Shown here piece by piece: positions 1 through 8,417 of a DNA stretch of 17,705 nucleotides; position 1 is the stretch's first letter; each line of letters opens with the position of its first letter. Both the position numbers and the translations under genes were made by a program. The stretch lies in contig CAKSVQ010000034.1 in NCBI GenBank assembly GCA_934504065.1, forward strand, positions 1-17,705. Reading direction: 5' to 3'. The notes below the pieces were generated by a model that was not told where the DNA came from, made no database searches, and worked only from the letters and a program-made list of their open reading frames with translations. The stretch comes from an uncultured Dysosmobacter sp. (GTDB lineage: Bacteria > Bacillota > Clostridia > Oscillospirales > Oscillospiraceae).

Positions 1-1099
1 GAAGCCCCGTGACCACGCCGATGTTCAAAAAGGTCTGCATGGCGATCAGTGTGGTGACACCCACCACCAGAAGGCAGCCGAAGCGGTCCCGGGTGTGCAG
101 GGCGATCCAATACCCCCGCAGGATCAGCGCCGAGAACAGCAGCATGATGATCGCCGCGCCGATCAGGCCCAATTCCTCGCAGACGATGGCAAAGATAAAG
201 TCGTTATGCTCCTCCGGCAGGTACAAAAACTTCTGTCGGCTCTTGCCGAGACCCACGCCCAAAAGCCCACCGGAGCCGATGGAGATCAGGCTCTGGGAGA
301 GCTGATAGCCGTCGCCCCGGGCATCGATAAACGGATTTTGCCACATGGCGATGCGAGACTGGCCGTATTTAACGACGCCCGTGAGCAGCAGCATGGCCCC
401 GCCGGCCGCGCCGCCCACCGCCGCGGCCACCCAGCCCCAGCGGATGCCTCCCACCAGCATCAGCGCCGCCCCGGTGCCCAGGATCAGCACCGTGCCGGAG
501 AGGTGGGGCTCCAGCATCATCAGCACCGCCAGCACACCCATCCACAAAAGATAGGGCACAATGCCATAGCGCGTGGTGCGCATTTTGTCCTTCTTTTTGG
601 AAATGCTGTCGGAAAAATACATCACCACCGCCAGCTTTGCGATCTCGGAGGGCTGGAAGGTGAACAACTCGCCCACGCCGATCCAGCGGGTGGCGTTGTT
701 TCGAGTCTTGCCGATGCCGGGGATCAGCACCAGCACCAGCAGGATAATGGCCACGTACAAAAGGGGCTTGGCAAGGCCGCGGAAGCGCTGATAATTGATC
801 TTGCTGATAAAGAGCATCCCCGCGATGCCCGCCACGGCGAACACGCCCTGCCGGATGAAATAGTAAAAGGGATTATGGTCCTGCGTCTCATAGTACGCCG
901 AGGGGAAGCTGGCAGAGAGCAGCATCACAAGGCCGATGGCCGTCAGCAACAGCACCAGCAGGAAAAACGGCAGATCCATTGGTCCTTTGGCAAGCTCCCG
1001 GCTTTCCTGCTCCCGCTCCTTGCGCAGCCGCAGCCGTTCCTGCCGCGCCAGCGCCTCCTCCCGGCTCATGGGCCAGGCAGGCCGCGATCTCTCCGCCAT
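1..1099 (-). CDS. ftsW: FtsW/SpoVE-family SEDS peptidoglycan glycosyltransferase, C-terminus cut off by window edge
   Basis: Polytopic membrane enzyme that polymerises lipid II glycan strands together with a class B PBP at the septum. The window holds 366 codons and no stop; the last residues read NIGVVTGL, so roughly the last 50-60 residues of the family are missing. Start ATG at 1099 follows AAAGGAGG with good spacing. Residues 1-41 form a charged, Arg/Glu-rich cytosolic tail before the first membrane segment. Family marks: RNNATRWI (133-140), FQPSEIAKL (148-156), LEPHLSG (196-202) and PEEHNDFIFA with the conserved Asp near 300. It starts 36 bases after mraY in the same direction, with no murD between. 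FtsW and SpoVE cannot be told apart from this sequence; the position in the dcw cluster favours the division enzyme, perhaps also used in sporulation. Confidence 0.95.
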   Translation of the reverse strand, partial: MAERSRPAWPMSREEALARQERLRLRKEREQESRELAKGPMDLPFFLLVLLLTAIGLVMLLSASFPSAYYETQDHNPFYYFIRQGVFAVAGIAGMLFISKINYQRFRGLAKPLLYVAIILLVLVLIPGIGKTRNNATRWIGVGELFTFQPSEIAKLAVVMYFSDSISKKKDKMRTTRYGIVPYLLWMGVLAVLMMLEPHLSGTVLILGTGAALMLVGGIRWGWVAAAVGGAAGGAMLLLTGVVKYGQSRIAMWQNPFIDARGDGYQLSQSLISIGSGGLLGVGLGKSRQKFLYLPEEHNDFIFAIVCEELGLIGAAIIMLLFSALILRGYWIALHTRDRFGCLLVVGVTTLIAMQTFLNIGVVTGL

Positions 1100-1135
1100 A
1101 CGCTTCCTCCTTTCTGTCTTTGTTCAGCCGAGGGC

Positions 1136-2131
1136 TCAATAGCGGCCCAGCACGCCAACATACGCCAGCACGCAGCACACCGCCGTAATGCCGGAAAACA
1201 CTGCCACCAACTTGTTCTCGCTCCAGCCGCACAGCTCCAGATGGTGGTGCAGCGGCGCCATTTTGAAAATGCGCTTGCCGTGGGTCGCCTTGAAATAAGA
1301 GACCTGAATGATGTCGCTCATGGTTTCGGCAATGTAAATGATGCCCACGGGGATCAGCACCAGCGGCATATCCATGGCAAAGCCCAGCGCCGCCACGGCG
1401 CCGCCCAGAAACAAACTTCCGGTGTCGCCCATAAAGACCTTGGCCGGGTGACGGTTATAGCAGAAGAACGCCGCAAGGCCGCCCACCAGCGCCGCGGGGA
1501 ACAGCGCCAGCGCCTCCATTTTCCACAAAAGCGCCGTCACGGTGAAAAACACCATCACCACGAACGTCACGCCCGTGGCAAGGCCGTCCACACCGTCGGT
1601 CAGGTTCACGGCGTTCACTGTGCCCACGATCACAAAGGCCGCGAAGATCAGATACGCCACCCAGTTCACCGTGAACGTCACCTGCGCAAAGGGCACATAC
1701 ACCTCGTTGGTCAGCAGCCCCTCATAGCGCATCAGGCACAAAAACACCACGGCGGCCAGAAGCTGCAATAAAAATTTCTGCTTGGCGGTGAGGCCCTCGT
1801 TCTGGTGCTGGCGCACCTTGCGGTAATCGTCCACAAAGCCGATCAGGCCAAAGCACAGCGCGAAGAGATAGACATACAGGTGGGTGAACTCCCCCTGCAG
1901 CATCCGTCCCCAGCCCATCAAAAATACGCTCACGCCCGCGCCCAGAATAAACATGATCCCGCCCATGGTGGGCGTGCCCGCCTTTCCGGCGTGCCATGTG
2001 GGGCCGTCCTTGCGGATCTCCTGCCCCGCCTTCAGCTTTCGCAGCTCCGCCAGCACAAACCGACCGATCACCAGCGTCAGCACCAGACTGACCGCCGCTG
2101 CGGCCCACACCGTCATCACCATCTGCTCCAT
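1136..2131 (-). CDS. mraY: Phospho-N-acetylmuramoyl-pentapeptide transferase (MraY)
   Basis: Transfers phospho-MurNAc-pentapeptide from UDP to undecaprenyl phosphate, giving lipid I at the inner face of the membrane. The 331 residues match the family's usual length. Motifs: GTPTMGG (52-58), FVDDYRK with the Asp pair at 101-102, NLTDGVDGLATG (176-187), FMGDTGSLFLGG (233-244) and the histidine cluster APLHHHLEL (292-300). About ten hydrophobic segments are visible. ATG at 2131 lies after an AAAGGAGAGAGAAAGGA stretch. It sits 32 bases after murE and 36 before ftsW, so it is surely co-transcribed. murF, which often lies just upstream of mraY, is not there. Confidence 0.98.
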   Translation of the reverse strand: MEQMVMTVWAAAAVSLVLTLVIGRFVLAELRKLKAGQEIRKDGPTWHAGKAGTPTMGGIMFILGAGVSVFLMGWGRMLQGEFTHLYVYLFALCFGLIGFVDDYRKVRQHQNEGLTAKQKFLLQLLAAVVFLCLMRYEGLLTNEVYVPFAQVTFTVNWVAYLIFAAFVIVGTVNAVNLTDGVDGLATGVTFVVMVFFTVTALLWKMEALALFPAALVGGLAAFFCYNRHPAKVFMGDTGSLFLGGAVAALGFAMDMPLVLIPVGIIYIAETMSDIIQVSYFKATHGKRIFKMAPLHHHLELCGWSENKLVAVFSGITAVCCVLAYVGVLGRY

Positions 2132-2163
2132 TCCTTTCTCTCTCCTTTTGCCGCTCTCCGGCG

Positions 2164-3612
2164 TTATCCCTTCGCGTTCAGATAGTCCGCCACGATCTCC
2201 CGCTCATCCATGTGGTGCTTGACGTGGTTGACCTCCTGATAGGTCTCATGACCCTTGCCGCACAGAACGATCACATCCCCCGCCTGCGCGTGGTCCATGG
2301 CCCAATGGATGGCCTCCACCCGGTCCACCACCACGACATACGGCGTGTCAGACCCGGCAAAGCCCGGCAGGATGTCGGCAATAATGTCCTCCGGGACCTC
2401 GGTACGGGGATTATCAGTGGTGACCACGGCAAAGTCGGAAAGCCGCGCCGCCACAGCGCCCATTTTTGGCCGCTTGGTCTTATCCCGGTCGCCGCCGCAG
2501 CCAAACAGCGCCACCGTGCGGCCCTTGGCAAAGCCCCTGACCGACGAGAGCACGTTTTCCATGCCGTCGGGGCTGTGGGCATAGTCAATGAGGACCGTAT
2601 AGTCCTTTCCCGGCGTGGGAACGACCTCTACCCGGCCCTTGACGTGGGGCACGCCCGCAAGGACTCCGGCGCTCTTTTGAAGAGAGACACCCAGCGCCTG
2701 TGCCGCGCCCAGCACATCCAGCGTGTTATAGACCATGAAGCCGCCGGGGATATTCACCCGCACGGCCACCCGCTCTTCGTTCGTCACCGCGTCGAAGGCC
2801 ACATGGTCCGCACCCAGAGAAATGCTTTCCGCCCGCAGGTCGCTTGCGGCCTTTTCGCTGTAAGTCGTCACGCGGCAGTTGGCATGGCGCAGCAGCCGGG
2901 GCGTCCACGGATCGTCGGCATTGACCACGCCCACGGCGCAGTTGGAAAACAAAATCGCCTTGGCATCGCAATAGGCCTCCATGGTCTTGTGGAAGTCCAG
3001 ATGATCCTGCGTAAGATTGGTGAAAATGCCCACGGCATAGTGGATGCCGTACACCCGGTCGAGATACAGCGCGTGGGACGAGGCCTCCATCACCACATGG
3101 GTGCAGCCCCCCTCCCGCATTTTCGCCAGCAGCTCCTGCAATTCAAAGGATTCGGGAGTGGTGCGCTCAGTGGGCAGCACCTCCTGCCCGATCATATTCT
3201 GGTTGGTGCCGATCAGCCCCACCTTCGCGCCCGTGGCCTGCTCCAAAATGGCTTTGAGCAGATAGGTGGTGGTGGTCTTGCCGTTGGTCCCGGTCACGGC
3301 CACCATGGTCATGGCATCGGCCGGATGGCCGTAAAAATTGGCTCCCAGCACCGCCAGCGCCCGGCGGGCGTCCTCCACGCGCACATAGGGCACGTTCTCC
3401 GCGGGCATCCGCTCGCACAGCACCGCCGCCGCGCCGTTTCCCACTGCCTTGCCGATAAAGTCATGTCCGTCGGCGGCATAGCCCCGCATGGCGACGAACA
3501 AACACCCCGGCTGGGCCTTGCGGGAATCATAGCACACGTGGGCGATGTCCATCTCCGGGTCCGCCGTGGTTTCCAGCACCGATAGACCTGCCAAAAGTTC
3601 TTTTAATTTCAT
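2164..3612 (-). CDS. murE: UDP-MurNAc-tripeptide synthetase, meso-diaminopimelate-adding type (MurE)
   Basis: Cytosolic ATP-dependent ligase that adds the third residue of the peptidoglycan stem peptide. 482 residues from ATG 3612. I chose this start because AGAGGA lies 6 bases upstream and MKLKELL is the normal N-terminus; the frame stays open further upstream without support. Domains: N-terminal UDP-binding domain (about 1-100), central ATPase with P-loop VTGTNGKTTT (106-115), ASSHAL (177-182) and the probably carbamylated Lys218 in YCDAKAI, then the C-terminal domain with DYAHSPDG (343-350), DNPR (400-403) and GKGHE (452-456). DNPR is the known signature of meso-DAP rather than lysine addition, so the wall is predicted to be meso-DAP type. 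It lies 109 bases after the PBP gene and 32 before mraY. Confidence 0.97.
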   Translation of the reverse strand: MKLKELLAGLSVLETTADPEMDIAHVCYDSRKAQPGCLFVAMRGYAADGHDFIGKAVGNGAAAVLCERMPAENVPYVRVEDARRALAVLGANFYGHPADAMTMVAVTGTNGKTTTTYLLKAILEQATGAKVGLIGTNQNMIGQEVLPTERTTPESFELQELLAKMREGGCTHVVMEASSHALYLDRVYGIHYAVGIFTNLTQDHLDFHKTMEAYCDAKAILFSNCAVGVVNADDPWTPRLLRHANCRVTTYSEKAASDLRAESISLGADHVAFDAVTNEERVAVRVNIPGGFMVYNTLDVLGAAQALGVSLQKSAGVLAGVPHVKGRVEVVPTPGKDYTVLIDYAHSPDGMENVLSSVRGFAKGRTVALFGCGGDRDKTKRPKMGAVAARLSDFAVVTTDNPRTEVPEDIIADILPGFAGSDTPYVVVVDRVEAIHWAMDHAQAGDVIVLCGKGHETYQEVNHVKHHMDEREIVADYLNAKG

Positions 3613-3721
3613 GAAGCATCCTCTTTTCCGCATATCGCGCCGAAATTCAGCAAACTCATTATAGCCGGGCACTTTTGCGGTTGATACGGAAAAATGTGTT
3701 CAATACCTTGCAAAATCTGCT

Positions 3722-6157
3722 TTAATCCGCTCCGGCGGACTGGCTGCCGAACTGTACTGTGACCACGCTGCCCGCCTTCAGTTCTGTGCCGGGCTCCTTA
3801 TCCTGCGTGATGGCAAACACGTTACCGGAGCTTGCCGTGGTGGCGCCCGCCACCTTCATAATAAGCCCCGCATCACTGAGGGCCTTGTTGGCCTGCGCCG
3901 CCGTTTTGCCCACCACATTGGGCACCACACTGGGCGCAGTGGATTTCTCCGTGCCCAAATACAGGATGATGCTGGCGTTATTGGGCACAATGGCACCGCC
4001 TGCGGGGGTCTGGTCGGTAACGGTGTCGCCATTGCCCACTGTGCGGCAGGTAAAGCCCGCGCTCTCCAGCACCGCTTTGGCGTCCGCCGCCGCTTTGCCC
4101 ACCACATTGGGCACTGCCGCGTCCGCCCCCGCCAGCTCTTCGGCGGAGTAATCCGGCTCGATGCCGAGGTAAGGCAGCACCTCCGCCATGATCTGGCTGG
4201 CGGTGGGGGCCACCATGTTGCCGCCGGAGGGATAGGTCCCGGTGGTACGGCTGGGGGTGTCCAGCGTCAGCAGCATGATATACTGGGGATCATCCGCCGG
4301 GGCAAAGCACATGAACGAAACCACCAGATCGGGCTTTTTCCCGGCAGCCTTCGTCTCGGTCTTATCCGCCGTGCCGGTCTTGCCGCCGATGCGGTAGCCC
4401 GCCACCTGCCCATTCTTTCCGGTGCCGGAGGCCACCACGTATTCCAGACACTGGCGCACCTTGGCTGAGGTCTCCTCGCTGACCACCTGCCGGATAGGCG
4501 TAGCATCGTGCTGGGAGATGATATTGCCGTCGTCGTCCAGTACCTGCTCGACGATATAGGGCGTATAGAGATAGCCGCCGTTGATGCAGGCCGCCTGCGC
4601 CCGGATCAGCTCCAGCGGGGTGACGGTAAAGGTCTGGCCGAAGGAATAGGAGGCCAGCGCCGCCACGTCGGTCTTCAGGCTGTTCTCACTGACGATGCCC
4701 TTGGTCTCGCCCACCATATCCACGCCTGTTTTTTCCGTCAGGCCGAAGGCCTTCATGTACTGGTAATACTTCTCGGCCCCCACGCTCTGGCCGATGCGGA
4801 TGAACGCAGGGTTGCAGGAATTGCCCACGGCCTGTTCCAGCGTCTGTAACCCGTGGCCCGCCTTTTTCGAGCAGTTGATCGTCCACACGCCCACCTTCAC
4901 CGATCCGGTGCAGTTGAACGTGGAGTTCATGTTCACCGTGCCCTCTTCCAGCGCGGCGGCCAGCGTGATGGGCTTATAGGTGGAGCCCGGCTCGTAGGTG
5001 GAGTCCACGCACTTGTTGCGCCACTGGGTCTGCACCGCCGACGACTTGGCGCTGCTCACCGCGGCGTCATAGTCCTCTTCGGTGGAAAAGTTCATCTTCT
5101 GCGCCGCCAGATCGTCCAGCGTAGCCTGCAATTTGGCCCGCAACGCGTCGTCATACACCGTGCCGTAGTCGTTGAGGTCATAGTTGGGGTAGGAGGCCAT
5201 GCCCACAATGGCGCCGCTGTTGACGTTCATGATAATCCCGGTGGCGCCGTTTTTCGCGTCGAACTTCTTGGCCATGTTCTCAATGCCCTTTTCCAGCGCC
5301 GCCTGCACGCTCACGTCCATGGTCAGCACCAGATTATGGCCGTTTTCCGCGTCGAACATCTGCTCATAGTTATAGAGCATATCCGTTCCGGCGGCGTTTT
5401 TCGCCGTGACGGTCAGGCCCGCGGTGCCCTCCAGCTCGGAGTCGTACTTGGCCTCCAGCCCCACGCCGCCCTTATTTTCGGCGTTGACAAAGCCGATGAC
5501 GTTGGAGCCAAGGCTGCTGTACGGATAGACCCGCTTGGAATCCGGGTTCATCCACACGCCCTGCAGGCGCTTGCGCTGCGTTTCGGGCACCTCGTTGCCC
5601 TCCTCGTCGATCTCGCCGTTGATGAAGCGGCGCACCTCGTTGGCCATGTCCAGCTCCGTCTTTTTGCGCACGTTCACGTACATCAGGTTCGTCTTGGTCA
5701 TGCTCTCTTCGATCTTGGCCTGATCCACTTCCAGAATGCGGCTCAGGCCCCGGGCGATATAAGTCTGGTCCCGCACCTGCGGGGCCTCGTAGCTCTGGCC
5801 CTTCTGGGCCGCCTTTTCCCGGGCGGCCTCAATGCTCTCTTCCTGACTTTTCACAAAGGCCGCAATCTCCTTGGGGGAGATGTTGACCTCTTCCGCCGTG
5901 GAGCTCACCGCCAGCATATACCCGTTGCAGTCATAGATCGTGCCCCGGGAAGCGGGCACGGTGGCGCTGCGGGTCTGCTGGTTCACGGCCCTTTCCCACA
6001 TTTCGTCGTGGCGGACGACCTGCAAACTGTAAAGCTTCCACAGCAGCGCCACAAAGGTCGCCACACCCAGAAGCACCATCAGCAAAATCGTGCGGCTGCG
6101 CACCACACGGTTGGCCCAGCGGGCCGCGTCACTTTTTCTGCGGGGATTGACTGCCAT
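3722..6157 (-). CDS. Class B penicillin-binding protein with two PASTA domains (PBP2B/SpoVD/FtsI family)
   Basis: Septal transpeptidase that cross-links new peptidoglycan, partner of the SEDS protein encoded downstream. 811 residues from ATG 6157, which follows GGAGG by 8 bases; the frame is open upstream but lacks a ribosome site. Short cytosolic tail, one membrane segment (about 23-42), dimerisation domain with SRGTIYDCNG (70-79), transpeptidase with STYK (392-395, Ser392 nucleophile), SCN (447-449) and KTGT (593-596). Two PASTA repeats follow (about 682-735 and 744-804), each opening with VPNVVGK. Between PNYDLND and the active-site serine there is a charged insert of roughly 35-40 residues (about 333-378) longer than in the Bacillus proteins. 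It lies in the ftsI position, 141 bases after ftsL. PASTA domains occur in both PBP2B and SpoVD, so division and spore-cortex roles cannot be separated here. Confidence 0.95.
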   Translation of the reverse strand: MAVNPRRKSDAARWANRVVRSRTILLMVLLGVATFVALLWKLYSLQVVRHDEMWERAVNQQTRSATVPASRGTIYDCNGYMLAVSSTAEEVNISPKEIAAFVKSQEESIEAAREKAAQKGQSYEAPQVRDQTYIARGLSRILEVDQAKIEESMTKTNLMYVNVRKKTELDMANEVRRFINGEIDEEGNEVPETQRKRLQGVWMNPDSKRVYPYSSLGSNVIGFVNAENKGGVGLEAKYDSELEGTAGLTVTAKNAAGTDMLYNYEQMFDAENGHNLVLTMDVSVQAALEKGIENMAKKFDAKNGATGIIMNVNSGAIVGMASYPNYDLNDYGTVYDDALRAKLQATLDDLAAQKMNFSTEEDYDAAVSSAKSSAVQTQWRNKCVDSTYEPGSTYKPITLAAALEEGTVNMNSTFNCTGSVKVGVWTINCSKKAGHGLQTLEQAVGNSCNPAFIRIGQSVGAEKYYQYMKAFGLTEKTGVDMVGETKGIVSENSLKTDVAALASYSFGQTFTVTPLELIRAQAACINGGYLYTPYIVEQVLDDDGNIISQHDATPIRQVVSEETSAKVRQCLEYVVASGTGKNGQVAGYRIGGKTGTADKTETKAAGKKPDLVVSFMCFAPADDPQYIMLLTLDTPSRTTGTYPSGGNMVAPTASQIMAEVLPYLGIEPDYSAEELAGADAAVPNVVGKAAADAKAVLESAGFTCRTVGNGDTVTDQTPAGGAIVPNNASIILYLGTEKSTAPSVVPNVVGKTAAQANKALSDAGLIMKVAGATTASSGNVFAITQDKEPGTELKAGSVVTVQFGSQSAGAD

Positions 6158-6191
6158 AGGGGTTCCTCCAAAAATCCATGAGAAGAGTAAA

Positions 6192-6215
6192 GGGAGTGAG
6201 ACCGCTCTCACTCCC
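6192..6215 (-). promoter_or_regulatory. Hairpin in the ftsL-PBP spacer, possible attenuator or processing site
   Basis: A perfect 9-bp stem (GGGAGTGAG with CTCACTCCC, 6-base loop) lies 34 bases before the PBP start. On the transcript the stem is followed by TTTACTCTTCTC, a broken pyrimidine/T tract, so it could be a weak terminator or an RNA processing or stability element. A second, GC-rich self-complementary patch (around 6238-6260) lies just upstream of it in the transcript. Confidence 0.45.
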
Positions 6216-6298
6216 CTGGTTTCGCCGTCCCTCAAAGCCGCGGCCCGTGGGGGCCGGCAGGCGGATGCTGGCCTTTGCTACACAGTATAGTGCCGCAC

Positions 6299-6853
6299 TC
6301 AGTCCAAATATTCCACCACTGCGGCAGCGCCGCGGCGCAGGGAGGTCACGATCCGCGCAAGCACACTGGGCTGCGTTTCGCGGCAGACCACAGCGCTGTC
6401 GCCTTCAGAAAGGTCGATATAACAGATCTGGCTGCTGCCGGGCTTGACCATTCCGGCGGCCTCCGCCGCCTCCTTCACCGTGGCCAGATCAAACATCCGC
6501 TCATACTCCGTGGTCAGGCGCAGGTTTTCCGTTTCCAGTGTGGAAAGCTCCTTTTTCAGCGCCACCGTGTCCGCAGAGAGCACGGTAAGCTGGATATAGC
6601 CAAACAGCACCATCACCGCCATCACAATAGAGGCCGCCGTGGCCAGCACGGTGAACGGCGACACATGCTGGCGCTCCCGCACCTGCACCTTGGGCCGTTC
6701 ATGGACCTTGACCTGCTCGCGCTCCTGCCGCCGGGGCAACTCCCCCGCGTGGCGCAGCTCCCGTTCCCGGACGGCCCAGTCCAAATCATATGCAAGGCTG
6801 CCGTCCACCGACTGCCCGTTTTGATGCCATGGTTGTCTTGCCGCCGTCGCCAC
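6299..6853 (-). CDS. ftsL: FtsL-like septum protein (bitopic, coiled coil)
   Basis: Bitopic membrane protein expected to join the FtsB/DivIC-FtsQ/DivIB complex that activates septal wall synthesis. 184 residues from a GTG at 6853, supported by AAGGAG about 10 bases upstream; no in-frame ATG fits better. Layout: a long charged cytosolic tail (1-65), one membrane segment (about 67-92), a leucine-zipper-like coiled coil (about 93-130) and a tail with GMVKPGSSQICYIDL (134-148), which resembles the conserved end of clostridial FtsL. FtsL sequences are poorly conserved, so identification rests on topology plus its place between rsmH and the PBP gene. Residues 150-184 extend past the usual end. It is preceded by a 118-base spacer carrying a possible promoter. 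Confidence 0.85.
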   Translation of the reverse strand: MATAARQPWHQNGQSVDGSLAYDLDWAVRERELRHAGELPRRQEREQVKVHERPKVQVRERQHVSPFTVLATAASIVMAVMVLFGYIQLTVLSADTVALKKELSTLETENLRLTTEYERMFDLATVKEAAEAAGMVKPGSSQICYIDLSEGDSAVVCRETQPSVLARIVTSLRRGAAAVVEYLD

Positions 6854-6887
6854 GGTGCTTCTCTCCTTCCTGCTTCCAACACACTTC

Positions 6888-6918
6888 CCCCTGCCTGTCC
6901 CACACCGGAGGGCAGGGG
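6888..6918 (-). promoter_or_regulatory. GC-rich hairpin in the leader of ftsL
   Basis: CCCCTGCC and GGCAGGGG form a perfect 8-bp stem around a 15-base loop in the 118-base spacer between rsmH and ftsL, 34 bases before the GTG start. No T tract follows on the minus strand, so a plain terminator is unlikely; a stability or leader structure is more probable. Confidence 0.4.
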
Positions 6919-6951
6919 ATTTATGAATACATATCGTTTATCCGTATCGCT

Positions 6952-6982
6952 ATTATACAGTTTGTTTCATTTTAAAGATCAA
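6952..6982 (-). promoter_or_regulatory. Candidate internal promoter for ftsL and downstream genes
   Basis: On the minus strand a perfect -10 TATAAT (6952-6957) is preceded by TTGATC (6977-6982) at a 19-base spacing. The -35 lies inside the last codons of rsmH. The surrounding DNA is clearly more AT-rich than the genes. The spacing is longer than optimal, so this is a candidate only. Confidence 0.4.
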
Positions 6983-7919
6983 ATCCGCCGCATTTTTCCG
7001 CCACGCGGAGCTTGGCACTTCTGGCTCGGGGATTTTCCTCCAGCTCCGCCGCAGCGGAGACAATGGGCTTTCTCGTCAGTATCTTGATGCGGGGGTGCTT
7101 TCCGCACACGCACACCGGAAACTCCGGCGGACAGGTGCAGCCCCGCGCCATGTCCTGCATGGCCCGCTTGACGATGCGGTCTTCCAGCGAGTGGAAGGTG
7201 ATGACCGCCAGACGCCCGCCCGGATTCAGGGCGTCCACCGCGCTTTTCAGCATGGGCGGCAGGGCGTCCAACTCGCCGTTGACGGCGATGCGGATGGCCT
7301 GAAAGCTCCGCTTGGCCGGGTGCTGCTTTTCCCGCAGCGCCGCAGCGGGCATGGCGGAGCGAATCACATCCACCAGCTCCAACGTGGTCTCAATGGGTTT
7401 TTGCTCCCGGGCGCGGACAATGGCTTTGGCGATCGCCGGAGCGTAACGCTCCTCTCCATAGTCAAAGAGGATGCGGCGAAGCTCTTCATAGCTCCAGCTG
7501 TTCACCACTTTCCGGGCGTTCAGCGGAGCGGAAACATCCATCCGCATATCCAGCGGCGCATCCTGCATATAGGAAAAGCCCCGCGCGGCATCATCCAGCT
7601 GGGGGGAAGACACCCCCAGATCAAACAGCATTCCGTCCGCACCGGAAACGCCGACGCTTTGCAGCACCACGCCCAGCTCGGAAAAATTGCTGTGCACCAG
7701 CGTCACGTGCTCCATCCACGGCCCCAGACGCTCCCGGGCCGCTTCAATGGCCGCCATATCCCGGTCGATGCAGATCAGGCGTCCGGTGGTCAGCCGCCGC
7801 GCGATCTCCCGGGAATGCCCGGCGCGGCCCAGCGTGCCGTCCACATACACCCCGTCGGGGCGGATATTCAGCGCCTCGATGCACTCGTCCAGCAGCACGG
7901 GCTTGTGGGTAAATTCCAT
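6972..7919 (-). CDS. rsmH: 16S rRNA (cytosine(1402)-N(4))-methyltransferase RsmH
   Basis: SAM-dependent enzyme that methylates N4 of C1402 in the ribosomal P site (also called MraW). 315 residues from ATG 7919; the frame is open upstream into mraZ, but MEFTHKPVLLDE is the normal N-terminus and a GGGGGTGA ribosome site overlaps the mraZ stop. Motifs: VDGTLGRAGHS (26-36, SAM loop), IDRD (51-54), FDLGVSSPQLDDAARGFSY (99-117), APLDMRMD (121-128), HPAKRSFQAIRIAVNGEL (200-217) and ITFHSLEDRIVK (240-251). Cysteines CTC...CVC (261-272) are typical of the family. It starts 5 bases after mraZ, which suggests translational coupling. Its GC-rich end borders a possible promoter for ftsL. Confidence 0.98.
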   Translation of the reverse strand: MEFTHKPVLLDECIEALNIRPDGVYVDGTLGRAGHSREIARRLTTGRLICIDRDMAAIEAARERLGPWMEHVTLVHSNFSELGVVLQSVGVSGADGMLFDLGVSSPQLDDAARGFSYMQDAPLDMRMDVSAPLNARKVVNSWSYEELRRILFDYGEERYAPAIAKAIVRAREQKPIETTLELVDVIRSAMPAAALREKQHPAKRSFQAIRIAVNGELDALPPMLKSAVDALNPGGRLAVITFHSLEDRIVKRAMQDMARGCTCPPEFPVCVCGKHPRIKILTRKPIVSAAAELEENPRARSAKLRVAEKCGGFDL

Positions 7920-7924
7920 GCCCC

Positions 7925-8368
7925 TCACCCCCTGTTCCGGCGGGCGCGCACAAGGTTGTCCAGCGCGGCGGCCAGATCGTCGTCCTCCATCATCCGCTGC
8001 TCCCGCTCTGCCCACGTCTTGGAGTCCCAGATCTCGGCAAAGGAGTTCAGCCCCACGATGGTGGCGCTTTTTTTCAGTCCCGCATGGTTGCGCAGGCTGG
8101 CGGGGATGAGCACGCGGCCCTGCCCATCCGGCTCGCACTGCACGGCGTTGGCATACAAAAACGCCAGTGCCCGTGCCTCGGAATAGGGCAGATCGTCCAT
8201 ATCCTCGGACATCTGCTCCCACTTGGCCTCGGGATAGATGGTCAGGCAATGCTCCGCGCCGACGGTGATATAAAAGGTATCGCCCAGCGCTTCGCGCATA
8301 CTGGAGGGGATCACCAGACGACCCTTCGAGTCGATGCTGTTATTGGATTTTCCCATCAGCCTCGCCAC
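7925..8368 (-). CDS. mraZ: MraZ, transcriptional regulator of the dcw cluster
   Basis: AbrB-like (SpoVT-AbrB fold) DNA-binding protein, known in other bacteria to control its own operon by binding TGGGN direct repeats. 147 residues from GTG 8368, which has AGGAGG 8 bases upstream; an in-frame ATG at 8356 (MGKSNNSID) lacks a ribosome site but is the alternative. Two tandem domains show the duplicated motif: [19 protein letters not shown] (residues 11-29) and [19 protein letters not shown] (about 79-97). The tail (about 120-147) is acidic, then Arg-rich. It is the first gene of the dcw operon, and matching repeats lie in its leader (8418-8451). Confidence 0.97.
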   Translation of the reverse strand: MARLMGKSNNSIDSKGRLVIPSSMREALGDTFYITVGAEHCLTIYPEAKWEQMSEDMDDLPYSEARALAFLYANAVQCEPDGQGRVLIPASLRNHAGLKKSATIVGLNSFAEIWDSKTWAEREQRMMEDDDLAAALDNLVRARRNRG

Positions 8369-8417
8369 GAAAACCGCCTCCTCTCCCCCACTTTTGCAAT
8401 GGTTTTGTGGAAGTGTG

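Noticed and set aside
95..1771. 558-codon plus-strand frame across ftsW and mraY
   Set aside because: Antisense shadow: Gln/His/Arg-rich translation with no domain, spanning two well-identified genes on the other strand.
2212..6181. Long plus-strand frames (2212-3585, 4853-6181) opposite murE and the PBP gene
   Set aside because: Antisense shadows of genes with all catalytic motifs intact; no ribosome site or promoter supports them.
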